64,000 nucleotides of DNA from Methylocystis sp. ATCC 49242 (lineage in GTDB: Bacteria; Pseudomonadota; Alphaproteobacteria; Rhizobiales; Beijerinckiaceae): contig NZ_KE124774.1 of NCBI RefSeq assembly GCF_000188155.2, positions 3,736,934 to 3,800,933 on the forward strand. The letters run 5' to 3'. Position numbers and translations under genes: made by a program. The stretch's first letter is position 1; each line of letters begins with the position of its first letter. The notes beneath the pieces were generated by a model. That model ran no database searches. It was not told where the DNA came from and saw only the letters and a program-made list of their open reading frames with translations. Shown one piece after another: positions 26,476-35,530 of this stretch.

Positions 26476-27357
26476 TTATTGCTTGAAATCGTGTAATTCT
26501 ATGTGATACTGAGGAAGGTGGAGACGGTCGAGCTTCAATAGCTCTTCGTGCAAGGCCATAGCCTTGAGAAGGAAACGCGCGGTCATGAATACGGGCGGAG
26601 GCTCATTCCGAAGCTCAGGTTTGGCCGACAGTAATTATGTAGCAGCCTGTGTGGCGCGGGCGATGGAGAAGACAGGGCGGAAGTCGGCTTGACGCGATTG
26701 GCGTAAGTTGAAGCGAAGGACGAGCTCGTCCAGATAGCTTTGAAGACACTGATCCCGCATCCCACGATAGAAGATGAGCGCCTAGATCTTCGGATTAGAG
26801 ACGACGCGATGGATCCACGGCAAAACAACATGGGCGGCCATCACGCCTGCTACATGGGTCCCGCGATCGACGCCGGTCGCCTCCGGATAAGCGGCTCATC
26901 AGTCAGTCTCGATGGTCGCGCCTTGCGCCAAATTTACGTCGACGAAACCATGCAACGACGCTGCGAAGTAGTTCGCGACCTTCCCGAGACGGGTGCGCCC
27001 CGGACCTTCAGATTCGATCTCAACCGCGGCGCCGAGAAGCATTTTGTCCTGACGAGGGCGACCGCGTCCGCCCAAGAACAGCTCGTTCGTTCCCCGCAAG
27101 GGGGGAGTCGCCTCATCGACATCGACCATCCCCGCAGGCGAACGGGGATCCCGAGCGCTCATGGCGTGGCGCAGCTGGGCGGCAACGACTTTATACCAGC
27201 CCAACGCGAGTCGCCCTTGCAATTGGGGCAAGGAAATTCCGTCGGAATCGGTGCGCATGAAGTAGGACGCCCAAAACCAAACGATCAGCGGCAGTTTCGC
27301 GCCGTGCAGGATCGTCCCCGGGGTGATGGAAATCGGTTTGCCGCAGGAGGCGAATTC
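26476..27357 (-). pseudogene. Decayed IS1595 (ISXO2-like) transposase
   Basis: A single minus-strand frame holds most of an IS1595 transposase without indels: CGKPISITPGTILHGAKLPL, ISLPQLQGRLALGWYKV, MVDVDEATPPLRGTNELFLGGRGR (the first DDE Asp region), ASLHGFVDVNLAQGATIETD, MAAHVVLPWIHRVVSN and YLDELVLRFNLRQSR. It is broken by nonsense codons at the expected GW of 'TDGWSGY' (TGA TGA), at the Trp of 'KIWAL' (TAG) and at the Tyr of 'ATYLL' (TAA). It ends at the TAA at 26476. The N-terminal zinc-ribbon part is not recognisable beyond 27357. Point-mutation decay rather than deletion is evident. Confidence 0.85.
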
Positions 27358-27569
27358 CTAAGGGAAGGACTTGCCGCCGTTCGCCAAAGCGGCGCTGAAA
27401 ATCGATGAGCGAGGTTTTGAAATTGGCTGTGCCGCTTACTCGGGCGTCAAATTATGTCCCGGATATGTTCGTGCCTACAGCCGGGGTGTCTGTTGCTCAA
27501 TATCTGGTAGTTCGGCGCCTGAGGGATTGTCGTCATGGGCGACTCGGCGCATGTTCGATGTTGCCATAA

Positions 27570-29900
27570 ATGACGACGCAATACTCAGTGAGAAGCGTGA
27601 TAGCTTACATCGCCTATAGGCAGATGATTGAGGTTGACGCCCTCATCAAGGATGGCTTTGATCCTGTTTTCTATCGATTTCTTTATCCAGATCTCGAGCA
27701 TCTCGATGATGAAAAGTTATTAGCTCACTATAATGAAATTGGATGGCGAGAGTATCGCGACCCGTGCGCATGGTTTTCGACCGCTTTTTATTTGAAGCGC
27801 TATCAAGACGTTCAGGGCGCCGGATTAAATCCATTCTACCACTATCTCACGCACGGAAGGGGCGAAGGAAGGCTGCCCAGCAATATGCGCGCTAAACGGC
27901 CTGCCTCTTCCAAGCGATTGCAGGTCTCCGTGATCGTTCCCAATTTCAAGAACGCCAGTTTGCTTGAGCAGCACATCAATTCAATTGCTATACAAGAATG
28001 GTCTCCTGTCGAAATAATAATTTTATACGATGCATCCAGCGACGGCCGCCATGAGGTCATCGAGCGAGCAACGAAAGATCTCGCAATTCCTGTGAAGTTG
28101 ATCGTGGACGACGCGCCTTCAGGAAATATTTTCCATCAGTGGGAGAAAGGCGCAACACTCGCGAATGGGGACTTATTGTGGTTTTTCGGCACAAACGTTG
28201 AATGCGACAAAAAGTTCCTCGAGACTCTTGCGCCGTATTTTAGCGATTCAAGCGTCATGATCGCTTTTGGCGCGTTTGATCAGCCGTCATCCGAGGGGCT
28301 TTTTAGCTCAGAGTCGGACAACTACTGGGGAAGGGTCGAGCATGGACTAGGAAAAGAGCCGCGCATCGACGCTGCGTCCGCATGGTTCAAAGGTCCGTTC
28401 GGCATGCAGAACCTTATCGATAGCGTGGGTGGATGCCTCATTCGAAAGCAGACGTTAGAGAGAGAGGTGTGGGCTGATGCCCAAACATATAGTGTGTGCG
28501 GCGAATGGTATTTGTACATGCATTTTGCGCGCGGTGGGCGAATCGCTTTCGACCCGAGAACTGTTACTCGCTTTCATTCGCAGGTCGACAATTCCTCCCG
28601 TGGTGAAACTCATAGCGCTGTGTTTTTCGAGGAGCATTTTCGTATCGCGCTCGAGCTCCAACGACAATTTGGCCTCAGCCAACCGGCTGTCTTCGCGTTT
28701 TACAGGCGCGTCGCGGGTCTTTTCTATGCTGAATTCAAGAAAGAAGCAGAACGAAATTTTTCGAAGGTCTTTCATTTGAACACGATTCTGAAACAGCGTC
28801 GGGAGCGACGTCATGTTTTGATGATCATTATTGGGTTCTTCACCGGGGGTGGGGAGATTTTCCCTATCAATTTGGCGAACGCGTTCGTCGAACGTGGCTA
28901 TACAGTATCGGTCATGACGTTGACCGAGGCGGGTGAAAACGAAGAGATTCGAGGGCGTCTCGACTCACGAATTCCTGTTTTCGAGCGGAAGCTGATCGAA
29001 GATATTGGCTTCGATCGCTTTCTCGAAAGCCACCAAATCGATTTGGTTCACACTCATTACGTCTCCGCCGACGTGGATTTTCACAGGGCTATCCAGAAGC
29101 AACAATTGCCTTATGTTGTGACCCACCACGGATCCTATGAGATTTCCGATATCGATCCCGAAACCTTAAAGTCGATCATGAACGCGGTACGACATTGGGT
29201 TTATATTAGCGAGAAAAACCTCTCGACGCTCGACGCTCTTGGTCTCGATCGAGCTTTGACGACCAAATTGCCAAACGCAGTGCCTGTTCGCGTTGCGACT
29301 TTCCCTTACACGAGAGAATCTCTCGGAATCGAAAATAATGCTTTTGTTTTCGGCGTAGCTTCGCGCGCCATCCAGTCAAAGGGATGGAATATCGCCGTGG
29401 AAGCTCTCGAGAAAGTACGAGCCGAAAGTGACGTCCCTGTATACGTTGTGTTGTGTGGAGAGGGGCCGCATTACCAGCATTTTCACGACGCCTACCACAA
29501 GAGGCCGGGCGTCATCTTTCTTGGGTACCAACGCGAAGTCATGGCGTTCTATGACATGTGTGATTGCGCGCTGCTGCCCACGAGATTTGCCGGAGAGTCA
29601 TATCCACTTACAATTGTCGAGGCGATTATGAAATACAAACCCGTAATCTCAACTGATATTGGAGAACTCCGGCTTATGGTTGAGGCCAATAACATAACGG
29701 CGGGCATTCTCGTTCCAAATTTGGAAGATGACGACGCTTTTGTCGCAAAGCTTGCCGAAGCAATGCGTGCGATGCTCGACGCCGATAATTATGTGCGATT
29801 TGCCCGAGGAGCGCAGGAAATGTCAGCGAAATACGACTTTGCCCAATTGGTTCGTGATTATGAGGCGACGTACCGGATCGCCGGATTAGCAGCCCGATGA
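27570..29900 (+). CDS. Bifunctional GT2-GT4 glycosyltransferase with one N-terminal repeat
   Basis: The protein is up to 776 residues. The ATG at 27570 has no clear ribosome site, and the ATG at 27624 (MIEVDALIKDGFDPVFY) is an alternative. One repeat (FDPVFYRFLYPDLE...GWREYRDP, then FYLKRYQDVQGAGLNPFYHYLTHGRGEGRLP) precedes a GT2 domain from about residue 119 (VSVIVPNFKNASLLEQHI) that has FFGTNVECDKKFLE as its acidic motif. A GT4 domain starts at about 415 (VLMIIIGFFTGGGEIFPINLANAF), with VYISEKNL, VASRAIQSKGWNIAVEAL and the nucleotide-sugar motif FAGESYPLTIVEAIMKYKPVISTDIGE near 670. The layout matches the 992-residue protein, so the two probably act on one glycan. It is cut off from the first by the IS1595 remnant. 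Confidence 0.88.
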   Translation: MTTQYSVRSVIAYIAYRQMIEVDALIKDGFDPVFYRFLYPDLEHLDDEKLLAHYNEIGWREYRDPCAWFSTAFYLKRYQDVQGAGLNPFYHYLTHGRGEGRLPSNMRAKRPASSKRLQVSVIVPNFKNASLLEQHINSIAIQEWSPVEIIILYDASSDGRHEVIERATKDLAIPVKLIVDDAPSGNIFHQWEKGATLANGDLLWFFGTNVECDKKFLETLAPYFSDSSVMIAFGAFDQPSSEGLFSSESDNYWGRVEHGLGKEPRIDAASAWFKGPFGMQNLIDSVGGCLIRKQTLEREVWADAQTYSVCGEWYLYMHFARGGRIAFDPRTVTRFHSQVDNSSRGETHSAVFFEEHFRIALELQRQFGLSQPAVFAFYRRVAGLFYAEFKKEAERNFSKVFHLNTILKQRRERRHVLMIIIGFFTGGGEIFPINLANAFVERGYTVSVMTLTEAGENEEIRGRLDSRIPVFERKLIEDIGFDRFLESHQIDLVHTHYVSADVDFHRAIQKQQLPYVVTHHGSYEISDIDPETLKSIMNAVRHWVYISEKNLSTLDALGLDRALTTKLPNAVPVRVATFPYTRESLGIENNAFVFGVASRAIQSKGWNIAVEALEKVRAESDVPVYVVLCGEGPHYQHFHDAYHKRPGVIFLGYQREVMAFYDMCDCALLPTRFAGESYPLTIVEAIMKYKPVISTDIGELRLMVEANNITAGILVPNLEDDDAFVAKLAEAMRAMLDADNYVRFARGAQEMSAKYDFAQLVRDYEATYRIAGLAAR

Positions 29901-29999
29901 CGAGGTTGTTTTTGGTTGATTGGGTTAGAGCCTGTTTGGAAATCGAGGTTTGCGGGGATTCCCTTTTCGCTGCGCCTATGATTAACACTTTGGATGTGG
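29901..29999. other. Spacer between glycosyltransferase and IS3 element
   Basis: No gene is present. GAGCCTGTTTGGAAAT at about 29928-29943 resembles an IS5-group terminal repeat and may be a solo IS end. The IS3 element starts at 30000. Confidence 0.3.
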
Positions 30000-30058
30000 T
30001 GACCTTGCCCCCTTGAACGCCCTCGTTTTGAACTGGAATTCAAAGCGAGGAGTAAGAG

Positions 30059-30325
30059 ATGAAGAAGAGTCGTTTTTCCGAAGAGCAGATCATCGGGGTT
30101 CTGAAGGAGCATCAGGCTGGGATCGCCGTCTCAGAGATTTGTCGCAAACACGGGATCAGCGACGCTACCTTTTACACGTGGCGTTCGAAATACGGCGGCT
30201 TGGAGGTTTCGGACGCCAAGCGGTTGAAATCTCTTGAAGAGGAGAACCGCAAGCTCAAGAAGCTGCTCGCCGAGTCGATGCGCGACGTTGCAACGCTCCG
30301 TGAAGCGCTCGGAAAAAACTTCTAA
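30059..30325 (+). CDS. IS3-family OrfA, element A
   Basis: The protein is 88 residues: an HTH (FSEEQIIGVLKEHQAGIAVSEI, CRKHGISDATFYTWRSKYGG) followed by a leucine-zipper stretch (LKSLEEENRKLKKLLAE). This is the standard OrfA DNA-binding protein of IS3 elements (IS51/IS407-like branch). Near its end an A-AAA-AAC slippery heptamer at 30313-30319 would allow -1 frameshifting into orfB. orfA itself is intact. Confidence 0.88.
   Translation: MKKSRFSEEQIIGVLKEHQAGIAVSEICRKHGISDATFYTWRSKYGGLEVSDAKRLKSLEEENRKLKKLLAESMRDVATLREALGKNF
30313..30319 (+). promoter_or_regulatory. -1 frameshift heptamer A-AAA-AAC, IS3 element A
   Basis: The heptamer is in the zero-frame phase X-XXY-YYZ of orfA, 6 nt before its stop. 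A -1 slip continues through CTT CTA ACG into the orfB frame (VNWAIEAKGYSQ), giving the OrfAB fusion that is the active transposase in IS3 elements. Confidence 0.6.
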
Positions 30326-30728
30326 CGCCCGGCGCACGGAGAAAAGTCGTGAACTGGGCAATCGAAGCAAAGGGCTATTCGCAGCGTCGCGCCTGCGATC
30401 TTATCGGCATTGCGCCGAAAACGTATCGCTATGCGTCATCTCGTCCCGATGACGGGACGCTACGCGAGCGATTGAAGACGCTCGCCAATGAGCGCCGGCG
30501 GTTCGGCTATCGTCGGCTGCATATTCTGCTCAAGCTCGCCGGCGTCGTCGTCAATCACAAAAAGCTGTTTCGGCTCTATCGGGAAGAGCGACTGACAGTG
30601 AGGCGGCGCAGCGGGCGAAAGCGAGCGATCGGCACACGGGCGCCTATGACGGTTCCTCGGCAGCGTGACCTGCCCCTGAGAAACTCGACCAGATGCGATT
30701 AGAGTCCGGCCATATCGGGACGGACGAG

Positions 30729-30995
30729 ATGAAGAAGAAGCGGTTCACGGAAGAGCAGATCATCGGGATTTTGCGGGAGCACGAGGCGGGCGCGAAGGCG
30801 GCGGATCTGGCTCGCAAATATGCTGTGTCGGAGACGACGCTTTACAACTGGAAGGCCAAATATGGCGGCATGGACGTCTCCGAGGCCAAGCGGTTGAAAG
30901 CGCTCGAAGAAGAGAATGCGCGGCTGAAGAAGCTTCTGGCCGATCAGATGCTGGAAGCCGCGGCGCTGAAGGAGCTTTTGTCAAAAAAATGGTAG
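30729..30995 (+). CDS. IS3-family OrfA, element B
   Basis: The protein is 88 residues with an HTH ([42 protein letters not shown]) and a zipper ([20 protein letters not shown]). The start at the ATG at 30729 aligns with OrfA of element A (MKKKRF and MKKSRF). It overlaps orfB by 7 nt in the -1 frame. Confidence 0.9.
   Translation: MKKKRFTEEQIIGILREHEAGAKAADLARKYAVSETTLYNWKAKYGGMDVSEAKRLKALEEENARLKKLLADQMLEAAALKELLSKKW
30983..30989 (+). promoter_or_regulatory. -1 frameshift heptamer A-AAA-AAA, IS3 element B
   Basis: Seven adenines in the orfA phase (TCA AAA AAA) directly precede the last two codons of orfA. Slippage by -1 enters orfB, whose own ATG (30989) begins on the last A of the run. This is the classical layout for production of OrfAB. 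Confidence 0.65.
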
Positions 30996-31915
30996 GGCCC
31001 GCCGCCAAGCGCGCAGCCGTTGTGCATCTGCGAGCCGCCATGGCTCTGTCGGAGCGTCGGGCCTGCCAGATTGTCGCCGTCGATCGCGCGACCGTCCGCT
31101 ACATCTCGAAGCGGCCGACCGACAAGCCGTTACGGGAGCGGCTGCGGGAACTCGCCAACGAGCGCCGGCGCTTCGGCTATCGGCGGCTGTTCGTGCTGCT
31201 GCGGCAGGAGGGCGAGACGTCGGGCAAGAACCGCATCTACCGGCTCTATCGCGAGGAAGGGCTGACGGTGAGAAAGCGGCGCGCCCGCCGAAGGGCTGTC
31301 GGCGCGCGGGCGCCCATTCCTGTCGAGGCGCGGCCGAATGCGCGTTGGTCTTTGGACTTCGTGCATGACCAGTTCGCCTGCGGACGCCGGTTCCGCATCC
31401 TGAACATCGTCGACGACGTGACGCGTGAATGCCTCGCGGCGATCCCCGACACATCCATCTCGGGCCAACGCGTGGCGCGGGAACTGTCGGCGCTGATCGC
31501 ATGGCGCGGCAGGCCCGGCATGATCGTTTCGGACAACGGCACGGAGTTCACCTCGAACGCCGTGCTGTCGTGGTCGAGCGAGAACAGGATCGAGTGGCGC
31601 TATATCGCGCCGGGCAAGCCGATGCAGAACGGCTTCTGCGAGAGCTTCAACGGGCGCATGCGCGACGAACTGCTGAACGAGACGCTGTTCTTCGGGCTCG
31701 ACCATGCCCGGGAGAAGATCAGCGCCTGGGCCCAGGACTACAATCACCGCCGCCCGCATTCGGCCCTCGGCTATGCGACGCCCGCCGCCTTCGCGGCCAA
31801 TCTCACCGCAACAGGCGATCGGCTGCGCAACCCGGACCAACTCCGCCGATCGCCTGTTGCTCCATTCGCGCCCTCGGGCGTATCAACCGGAAGGACTCAA
31901 CCCGCCGCTGGATGA
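30989..31915 (+). CDS. IS3-family OrfB (DDE integrase), element B
   Basis: The protein is 308 residues. The N-terminal HTH_21 region reads [20 protein letters not shown] and [17 protein letters not shown]. The rve integrase core has [24 protein letters not shown] (first Asp), [16 protein letters not shown] (second Asp) and [23 protein letters not shown] (catalytic Glu), closing with [18 protein letters not shown]. The DDE triad is complete and the element ends are intact, so the copy may be mobile. Confidence 0.93.
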   Translation: MVGPAAKRAAVVHLRAAMALSERRACQIVAVDRATVRYISKRPTDKPLRERLRELANERRRFGYRRLFVLLRQEGETSGKNRIYRLYREEGLTVRKRRARRRAVGARAPIPVEARPNARWSLDFVHDQFACGRRFRILNIVDDVTRECLAAIPDTSISGQRVARELSALIAWRGRPGMIVSDNGTEFTSNAVLSWSSENRIEWRYIAPGKPMQNGFCESFNGRMRDELLNETLFFGLDHAREKISAWAQDYNHRRPHSALGYATPAAFAANLTATGDRLRNPDQLRRSPVAPFAPSGVSTGRTQPAAG

Positions 31916-32226
31916 AAGTTCAGGGGCAGGTCAAGCGCAATCAACGATGTAGTCTCGACTTTGTGTCGGACACGCTCAGCGACGGCCGTCGCTTTCGCGT
32001 GCTCGTCGTGGTCAACGATTTCACCCGGGAATGTCTGGCGCTTGCCGTGGACACGTCGATCGGCGGTCGTCGCGTTGCGCGAGAGCTCGACGCGCTGATC
32101 GCCCAGCGCGGCAAGACGCTGATGATTGTCAGCGACAACGGAACGGAACGTAAGCGATGTCCTGACCTCACCTTCAAAACGGGAAGCGACAGCTGCGAGT
32201 CTGATCCTCTGCAGGAGGTAAGGCTT

Positions 32227-32658
32227 GTGTCCAGACTTAATCATACGCTTGACCCTAAGGGCGAGACTGTCCAGCGCATTGAAGTCATCACGGGCGGCAG
32301 AGAACGCCGACGCCGATGGTCGGATGACGAGAAGGCGGAAGCCGTGGAGGAATCGCTGCAGCCTGGCGTAGTTGTCTCGCAGGTTGCGCGGCGGCGGGGA
32401 TTGACCCCGCAGCAATTGTTCACCTGGCGGCGCGAAGCACGCCAAAAGGCAGTGGTTTCCGATGGGGTTCCCTTCGCGCCGGCCGTTGTTGAGCCGCGGG
32501 GGACAGCGCCAACGGCGTTACCGTCTGAGAGCAACGCAGCTACGTTCCGGCCGCATGTGATCGAACTCGACATTGATGGCGCGAGCGTCTGGATCTGGCG
32601 CGACGCCGATATCGAGATGGTCACGGCGATCGTTGTCGCATTGAAGGCCCGGTCATGA
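32227..32658 (+). CDS. tnpA: IS66 TnpA (Orf1), copy 2
   Basis: The GTG start at 32227 has a strong AGGAGG site about 9 nt upstream. A much longer in-frame open stretch begins near 31429, but that only reads through IS3 sequence. The product is 143 residues: an HTH (RRRWSDDEKAEAVEESLQPG, then QVARRRGLTPQQLFTWRREA), a variable linker, and the C-terminal VWIWRDADIEMVTAIVVALK. It overlaps tnpB by 4 nt (ATGA). Confidence 0.9.
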   Translation: MSRLNHTLDPKGETVQRIEVITGGRERRRRWSDDEKAEAVEESLQPGVVVSQVARRRGLTPQQLFTWRREARQKAVVSDGVPFAPAVVEPRGTAPTALPSESNAATFRPHVIELDIDGASVWIWRDADIEMVTAIVVALKARS

Positions 32659-33008
32659 TCGGCCCGACTGGCGCGGTGCGCGTGATGGTGGCGACGAAGC
32701 CCGTGGATTTTCGCAAGGGGGCCGAAGGCCTCGCCGCCCTGGTGCGCGAAACGATGAAAGCGGACCCTTTCGACGGCGCGATCTACGTTTTCCGCGCCAA
32801 GCGCGCAGATCGGATCAAGTTGGTCTATTGGGACGGCGCAGGCGTCTGCCTCTTCGCCAAGCGGCTCGAGGATGGCGAGTTTCGCTGGCCGAAGATCGAA
32901 GACGGAACGATGCGACTCTCCGCGACGCAATTTTCGGCGCTGCTCGAAGGGCTCGATTGGAAGCGCGTGCATACGAAAGAGACGCCGGCGCCGGCGTTGC
33001 CGGGATGA
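32655..33008 (+). CDS. tnpB: IS66 TnpB (Orf2), copy 2
   Basis: The protein is 117 residues, MIGPTGAVRVMVATKPVDFR to TPAPALPG, with the full TnpB core (DPFDGAIYVFRAKRADRIK, YWDGAGVCLFAKRLEDGEF). The ATG start overlaps the tnpA stop. It differs at about a dozen positions from copy 1, so the two IS66 elements are related isoforms rather than recent duplicates. Confidence 0.92.
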   Translation: MIGPTGAVRVMVATKPVDFRKGAEGLAALVRETMKADPFDGAIYVFRAKRADRIKLVYWDGAGVCLFAKRLEDGEFRWPKIEDGTMRLSATQFSALLEGLDWKRVHTKETPAPALPG

Positions 33009-33078
33009 GCCGCGACACAGTGAATCAGGGCGTCGAAGATCGTCGAAAGTCGGCGCGAAATATGGTCTTCTGCCCCCG

Positions 33079-34620
33079 ATGGCGCAGGCGATCGAGAAAC
33101 TTCCCGACGACCCGAACGAGCTGAAGGCGATGCTGCTCGCCGAGCGGGCGCGCAACGAGCGCCTCGTTCAGATCATCAAGGAGATGCAGCGCCATCGCTT
33201 TGGGCGTCGCGCTGAGACGCTCCCCGAGGACCAGATGCTGCTCGCGCTCGAAGAGGTCGAGCAGACGGAAGCCGTCGCAGCCGCGGAAGCAGAAGCCAGC
33301 TCTGCCCCTGAACGTGAGAAGGCGGCCAGAAAGTGCCGCACCAACCGGGGCGCGTTGCCCGCACATCTGCCGCGCGTCGAGACGATCGTTGATATCGAGG
33401 ACAAGGCCTGCCCCTGCTGCAAGGGCGTCCTGCACCAGATCGGCGAAGATGTTTCCGAGCGGCTCGATGTCGTTCCGGCGCAGTTCGGGGTGCTTTTGAC
33501 GCGTCGGCCAAAATACGCCTGCCGGGCCTGTGAGGGCGCGGTGGTGCAGGCGCCCGCTCCGGCACGACTGATCGAGGGTGGCCTGCCCACCGAGGCGACA
33601 GTCGCCCATGTGCTGGTCTCGAAATACGCCGATCATCTTCCCCTCTACCGCCAGGCGCAGATCTACGCCCGACAGGGGATTGCGCTCGACCATTCGACGC
33701 TCGCCGACTGGGTCGGACGCGCCGCTTGGCATTTGCGGCCCCTGCACGAGCGCCTCCTCGAACAGATTAGGGCTTCCACGAAAATCTTCGCCGACGAGAC
33801 GAGGGCGCCGGTGCTCGACCCCGGACGCGGGCGCACCAAGACCGGCCAGCTCTGGGCTTACGCAAGAGACGATCGGCGATGGGGCGGCGCCGATCCGCCA
33901 CTCGCCGTCTATGTCTATGCGCAAAACCGCAAGTCAGAGCAGCCGCTCGTCCATCTTGCCGGCTTCACGGGCATCGTGCAGGTCGACGGTTACGCCGGCT
34001 ATCAGGCGCTGGCGCAGAAGAACAGCGTGTCGCTCGCCTTCTGCTGGGCGCATGTCCGCCGGCGCTTTTACGAACTCGCCGCAGCGGGGCCCGCGCCGAT
34101 CGCTGCGCAAGCGTTCGAGCGCATCGGCGCGCTCTATTCCATTGAAAGCCAAATCCGCTGTCGGAGTCCTGGCGAGCGTCGTGATGCGCGACAGGAGAAA
34201 TCCCGTCCCATCCTCGACGCGCTTGAACCCTGGCTGCGCGAGAAACTCGCGCTGATCAGTCAGAAGACCAGGCTCGCCGAGGCGATCCGCTATGCGTTAT
34301 CGCGCTGGGACGGCCTGACGCGCTTCCTCGACGACGGGCGCTTCGAGATCGACTCCAACATCGTCGAACGCGCGATCCGCCCCATCGCGCTCAATCGCAA
34401 GAACGCGCTCTTCGCGGGCTCAGACGGCGGCGCCGAGAACTGGGCGATCGTCGCCTCGCTCATCGAAACGTGCAACCTCAATGGCGTCGATCCGCTCGCC
34501 TACATGACCGACGTGCTCATCAAGATTGTCAACTGTCAATGGCGGGGACAAAGTGTGCATGAAGGCGGGGTAAAAGTGTACCGGTCTGGTTTCGAGAAAA
34601 GGGCCGCACGGCCCTTGTAG
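33079..34620 (+). CDS. tnpC: IS66 transposase TnpC, copy 2, C-terminus replaced by IS21-encoded tail
   Basis: The ATG at 33079 (MAQAIEKLPDDPNELKAM) is the family start; the open frame extends upstream within tnpB. The order is: zipper, the acidic linker, zinc-finger cysteines (ACPCCKG ... YACRACEGA), the DDE_Tnp_IS66 core (STLADWVGRAAWHL, KIFADETRAPVLDPG, IVQVDGYAGYQAL, FCWAHVRRRFYELA) and the C-terminal NIVERAIRPIALNRKNALFAG with SDGGAENWAI. After TDVLIKIVN the native end is lost: 28 residues from the IS21 left end (CQWRGQSVHE... to AARPL) replace the usual tail. All catalytic parts are present, but the element lacks its right end, so it cannot move as a unit. Confidence 0.9.
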   Translation: MAQAIEKLPDDPNELKAMLLAERARNERLVQIIKEMQRHRFGRRAETLPEDQMLLALEEVEQTEAVAAAEAEASSAPEREKAARKCRTNRGALPAHLPRVETIVDIEDKACPCCKGVLHQIGEDVSERLDVVPAQFGVLLTRRPKYACRACEGAVVQAPAPARLIEGGLPTEATVAHVLVSKYADHLPLYRQAQIYARQGIALDHSTLADWVGRAAWHLRPLHERLLEQIRASTKIFADETRAPVLDPGRGRTKTGQLWAYARDDRRWGGADPPLAVYVYAQNRKSEQPLVHLAGFTGIVQVDGYAGYQALAQKNSVSLAFCWAHVRRRFYELAAAGPAPIAAQAFERIGALYSIESQIRCRSPGERRDARQEKSRPILDALEPWLREKLALISQKTRLAEAIRYALSRWDGLTRFLDDGRFEIDSNIVERAIRPIALNRKNALFAGSDGGAENWAIVASLIETCNLNGVDPLAYMTDVLIKIVNCQWRGQSVHEGGVKVYRSGFEKRAARPL

Positions 34621-34687
34621 TTTAGTTGACGCGGGCGTTGAGGCGCGCGGAGCGTAGCGCAGCGCGGTTCAACGCGCGCGACGGCGA

Positions 34688-35530
34688 TCAGTTCGTCGTG
34701 TCGGCGCCTCCTTTGTCGATTGCGGGCGCGTCGGGGAGATCGCGGTTTCGCCGTTGCGCTTTCTTTGCGGTCGAGAGCCGATAGCTCTCGCCGTTCATTT
34801 CCAGAATGTGGACATGATGGGTGAGCCGGTCGAGCAATGCGCCGGTGAGACGCTCGGAGCCAAACACCGACGTCCATTCATCAAAGGGCAGATTGCTGGT
34901 CACCAGCGTCGCACCGCGTTCATAGCGCTGGCTGAAGACCTCGAAGAGCAGCTCTGAGCCGACCGTCGTGAACGGCGCATAGCCCAGCTCGTCGACGATC
35001 AGCAGTTTGACGGTGTTGAGATGCTTTTGCAGCGCGCGCAGGCGGCGCTCGTCGCGCGCCTCCATCAGTTCGTGCACAAGAGCCGCGGCGGTCGTGAACG
35101 CGACGCTGAACCCCTTCTGGCAGGCGGCGAGCCCCAGGGCGAGCGCGACGTGGGTCTTCCCCGTTCCGCTTGGCCCAAGGGCGATGCAGTTCTGTCGCTT
35201 CTCGATCCATTCGCACCGCGCCAGCTCCAGCACGAGCGGCTTGTTGAGTGAAGGCTGGGCGGTAAAGTCAAATGTGTCGAGGCTTTTGACCTGCGTAAAG
35301 CGCGCCAGCCGGATGCGGCGCTCGACATTGCGCCGCTCGCGATCAATGCGCTCCAGTTCGCACAGGCGTAGCAGATAGCGCGGGTAATCGGCGCGGTCCT
35401 GCGCCGACTCCAGCGCCACCTTCTCATATTCGCGCGCGAAGGTGGGAAGCTTCAGCGCCTTGAGATGATTACCCAGCAGCACCTGCGGCGCGACGATCGT
35501 CTGCGAACCCGTCTCATGCGAGGTGGTCAT
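34688..35530 (-). CDS. istB: IS21 IstB ATPase helper, element 1
   Basis: The protein is 280 residues. The AAA+ ATPase domain has Walker A GPSGTGKT, Walker B VKLLIVDELGYAPF and sensor TLVTSNLPFDEW, then LLDRLTHHVHILEMNGESYRL near the end. IstB delivers target DNA to the IstA transposase. The start overlaps the istA stop by 4 nt (ATGA), giving coupled translation. Full length and intact. Confidence 0.93.
   Translation of the reverse strand: MTTSHETGSQTIVAPQVLLGNHLKALKLPTFAREYEKVALESAQDRADYPRYLLRLCELERIDRERRNVERRIRLARFTQVKSLDTFDFTAQPSLNKPLVLELARCEWIEKRQNCIALGPSGTGKTHVALALGLAACQKGFSVAFTTAAALVHELMEARDERRLRALQKHLNTVKLLIVDELGYAPFTTVGSELLFEVFSQRYERGATLVTSNLPFDEWTSVFGSERLTGALLDRLTHHVHILEMNGESYRLSTAKKAQRRNRDLPDAPAIDKGGADTTN

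Larger units (their letters stand above)
30666..31933 (+). mobile_element. Complete IS3-family element B with 4-bp target duplication
   Basis: It is 1268 bp with perfect 14-bp terminal inverted repeats: TGACCTGCCCCTGA at 30666-30679 and TCAGGGGCAGGTCA at 31920-31933. Both are flanked by AGCG (30662-30665 and 31934-31937), a target duplication of normal size for IS3. It carries intact orfA and orfB. It inserted into orfB of element A. Confidence 0.93.
30000..32149 (+). mobile_element. IS3-family element A, split by element B and truncated by IS66
   Basis: The left end is TGACCTTGCCCCC at 30000, related to the end of element B (TGACCTGCCCCTGA). It consists of 30000-30665 plus 31934-32149. The right part is lost where an IS66 begins at 32150. 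Removing element B (with one copy of the 4-bp duplication) rejoins orfB in frame. Confidence 0.8.
30349..32149 (+). pseudogene. IS3-family OrfB of element A, interrupted twice
   Basis: The first part (30349-30665) reads VNWAIEAKGYSQRRACDLIG to RAPMTVPRQ. The second (31938-32149) reads NQRCSLDFVSDTLSDGRRF (first DDE Asp), NDFTRECLALAVDTSIGG and [11 protein letters not shown] (second Asp). Excision of 30666-31937 joins ...TVPRQR to NQRCSLDF in frame. The catalytic Glu region is missing because IS66 starts right after DNGTE. The usual W of WSLDF is a C here, a later point change. The frame between the two parts belongs to element B. Confidence 0.88.
32150..34533 (+). mobile_element. IS66-family element, copy 2, right end removed by IS21
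   Basis: The left terminus GTAAGCGATGTCC lies at 32150, directly after the IS3-A orfB codons for DNGTE. It carries tnpA-tnpB-tnpC. The right end is missing because an IS21 starts at 34534 inside the last codons of tnpC. Unlike copy 1, its GTAAGCG end is not occupied by an IS1111-type element. Confidence 0.85.

Noticed and set aside
11067-27357. TAG codons in several transposases as a sign of stop-codon recoding
   Set aside because: Intact neighbouring genes show no in-frame TAG, and the broken transposases also carry TGA, TAA and a frameshift. Ordinary pseudogene decay explains it.
26740-27408. Plus-strand 222-codon frame between the two glycosyltransferase genes
   Set aside because: It is the antisense of the IS1595 transposase remnant, whose minus-strand frame matches the family through several motifs.
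31429-32658. Single 409-codon frame spanning IS3 and IS66 sequence
   Set aside because: It crosses two IS boundaries (31933 and 32150); only the part from the GTG at 32227 with AGGAGG is a real gene (tnpA).
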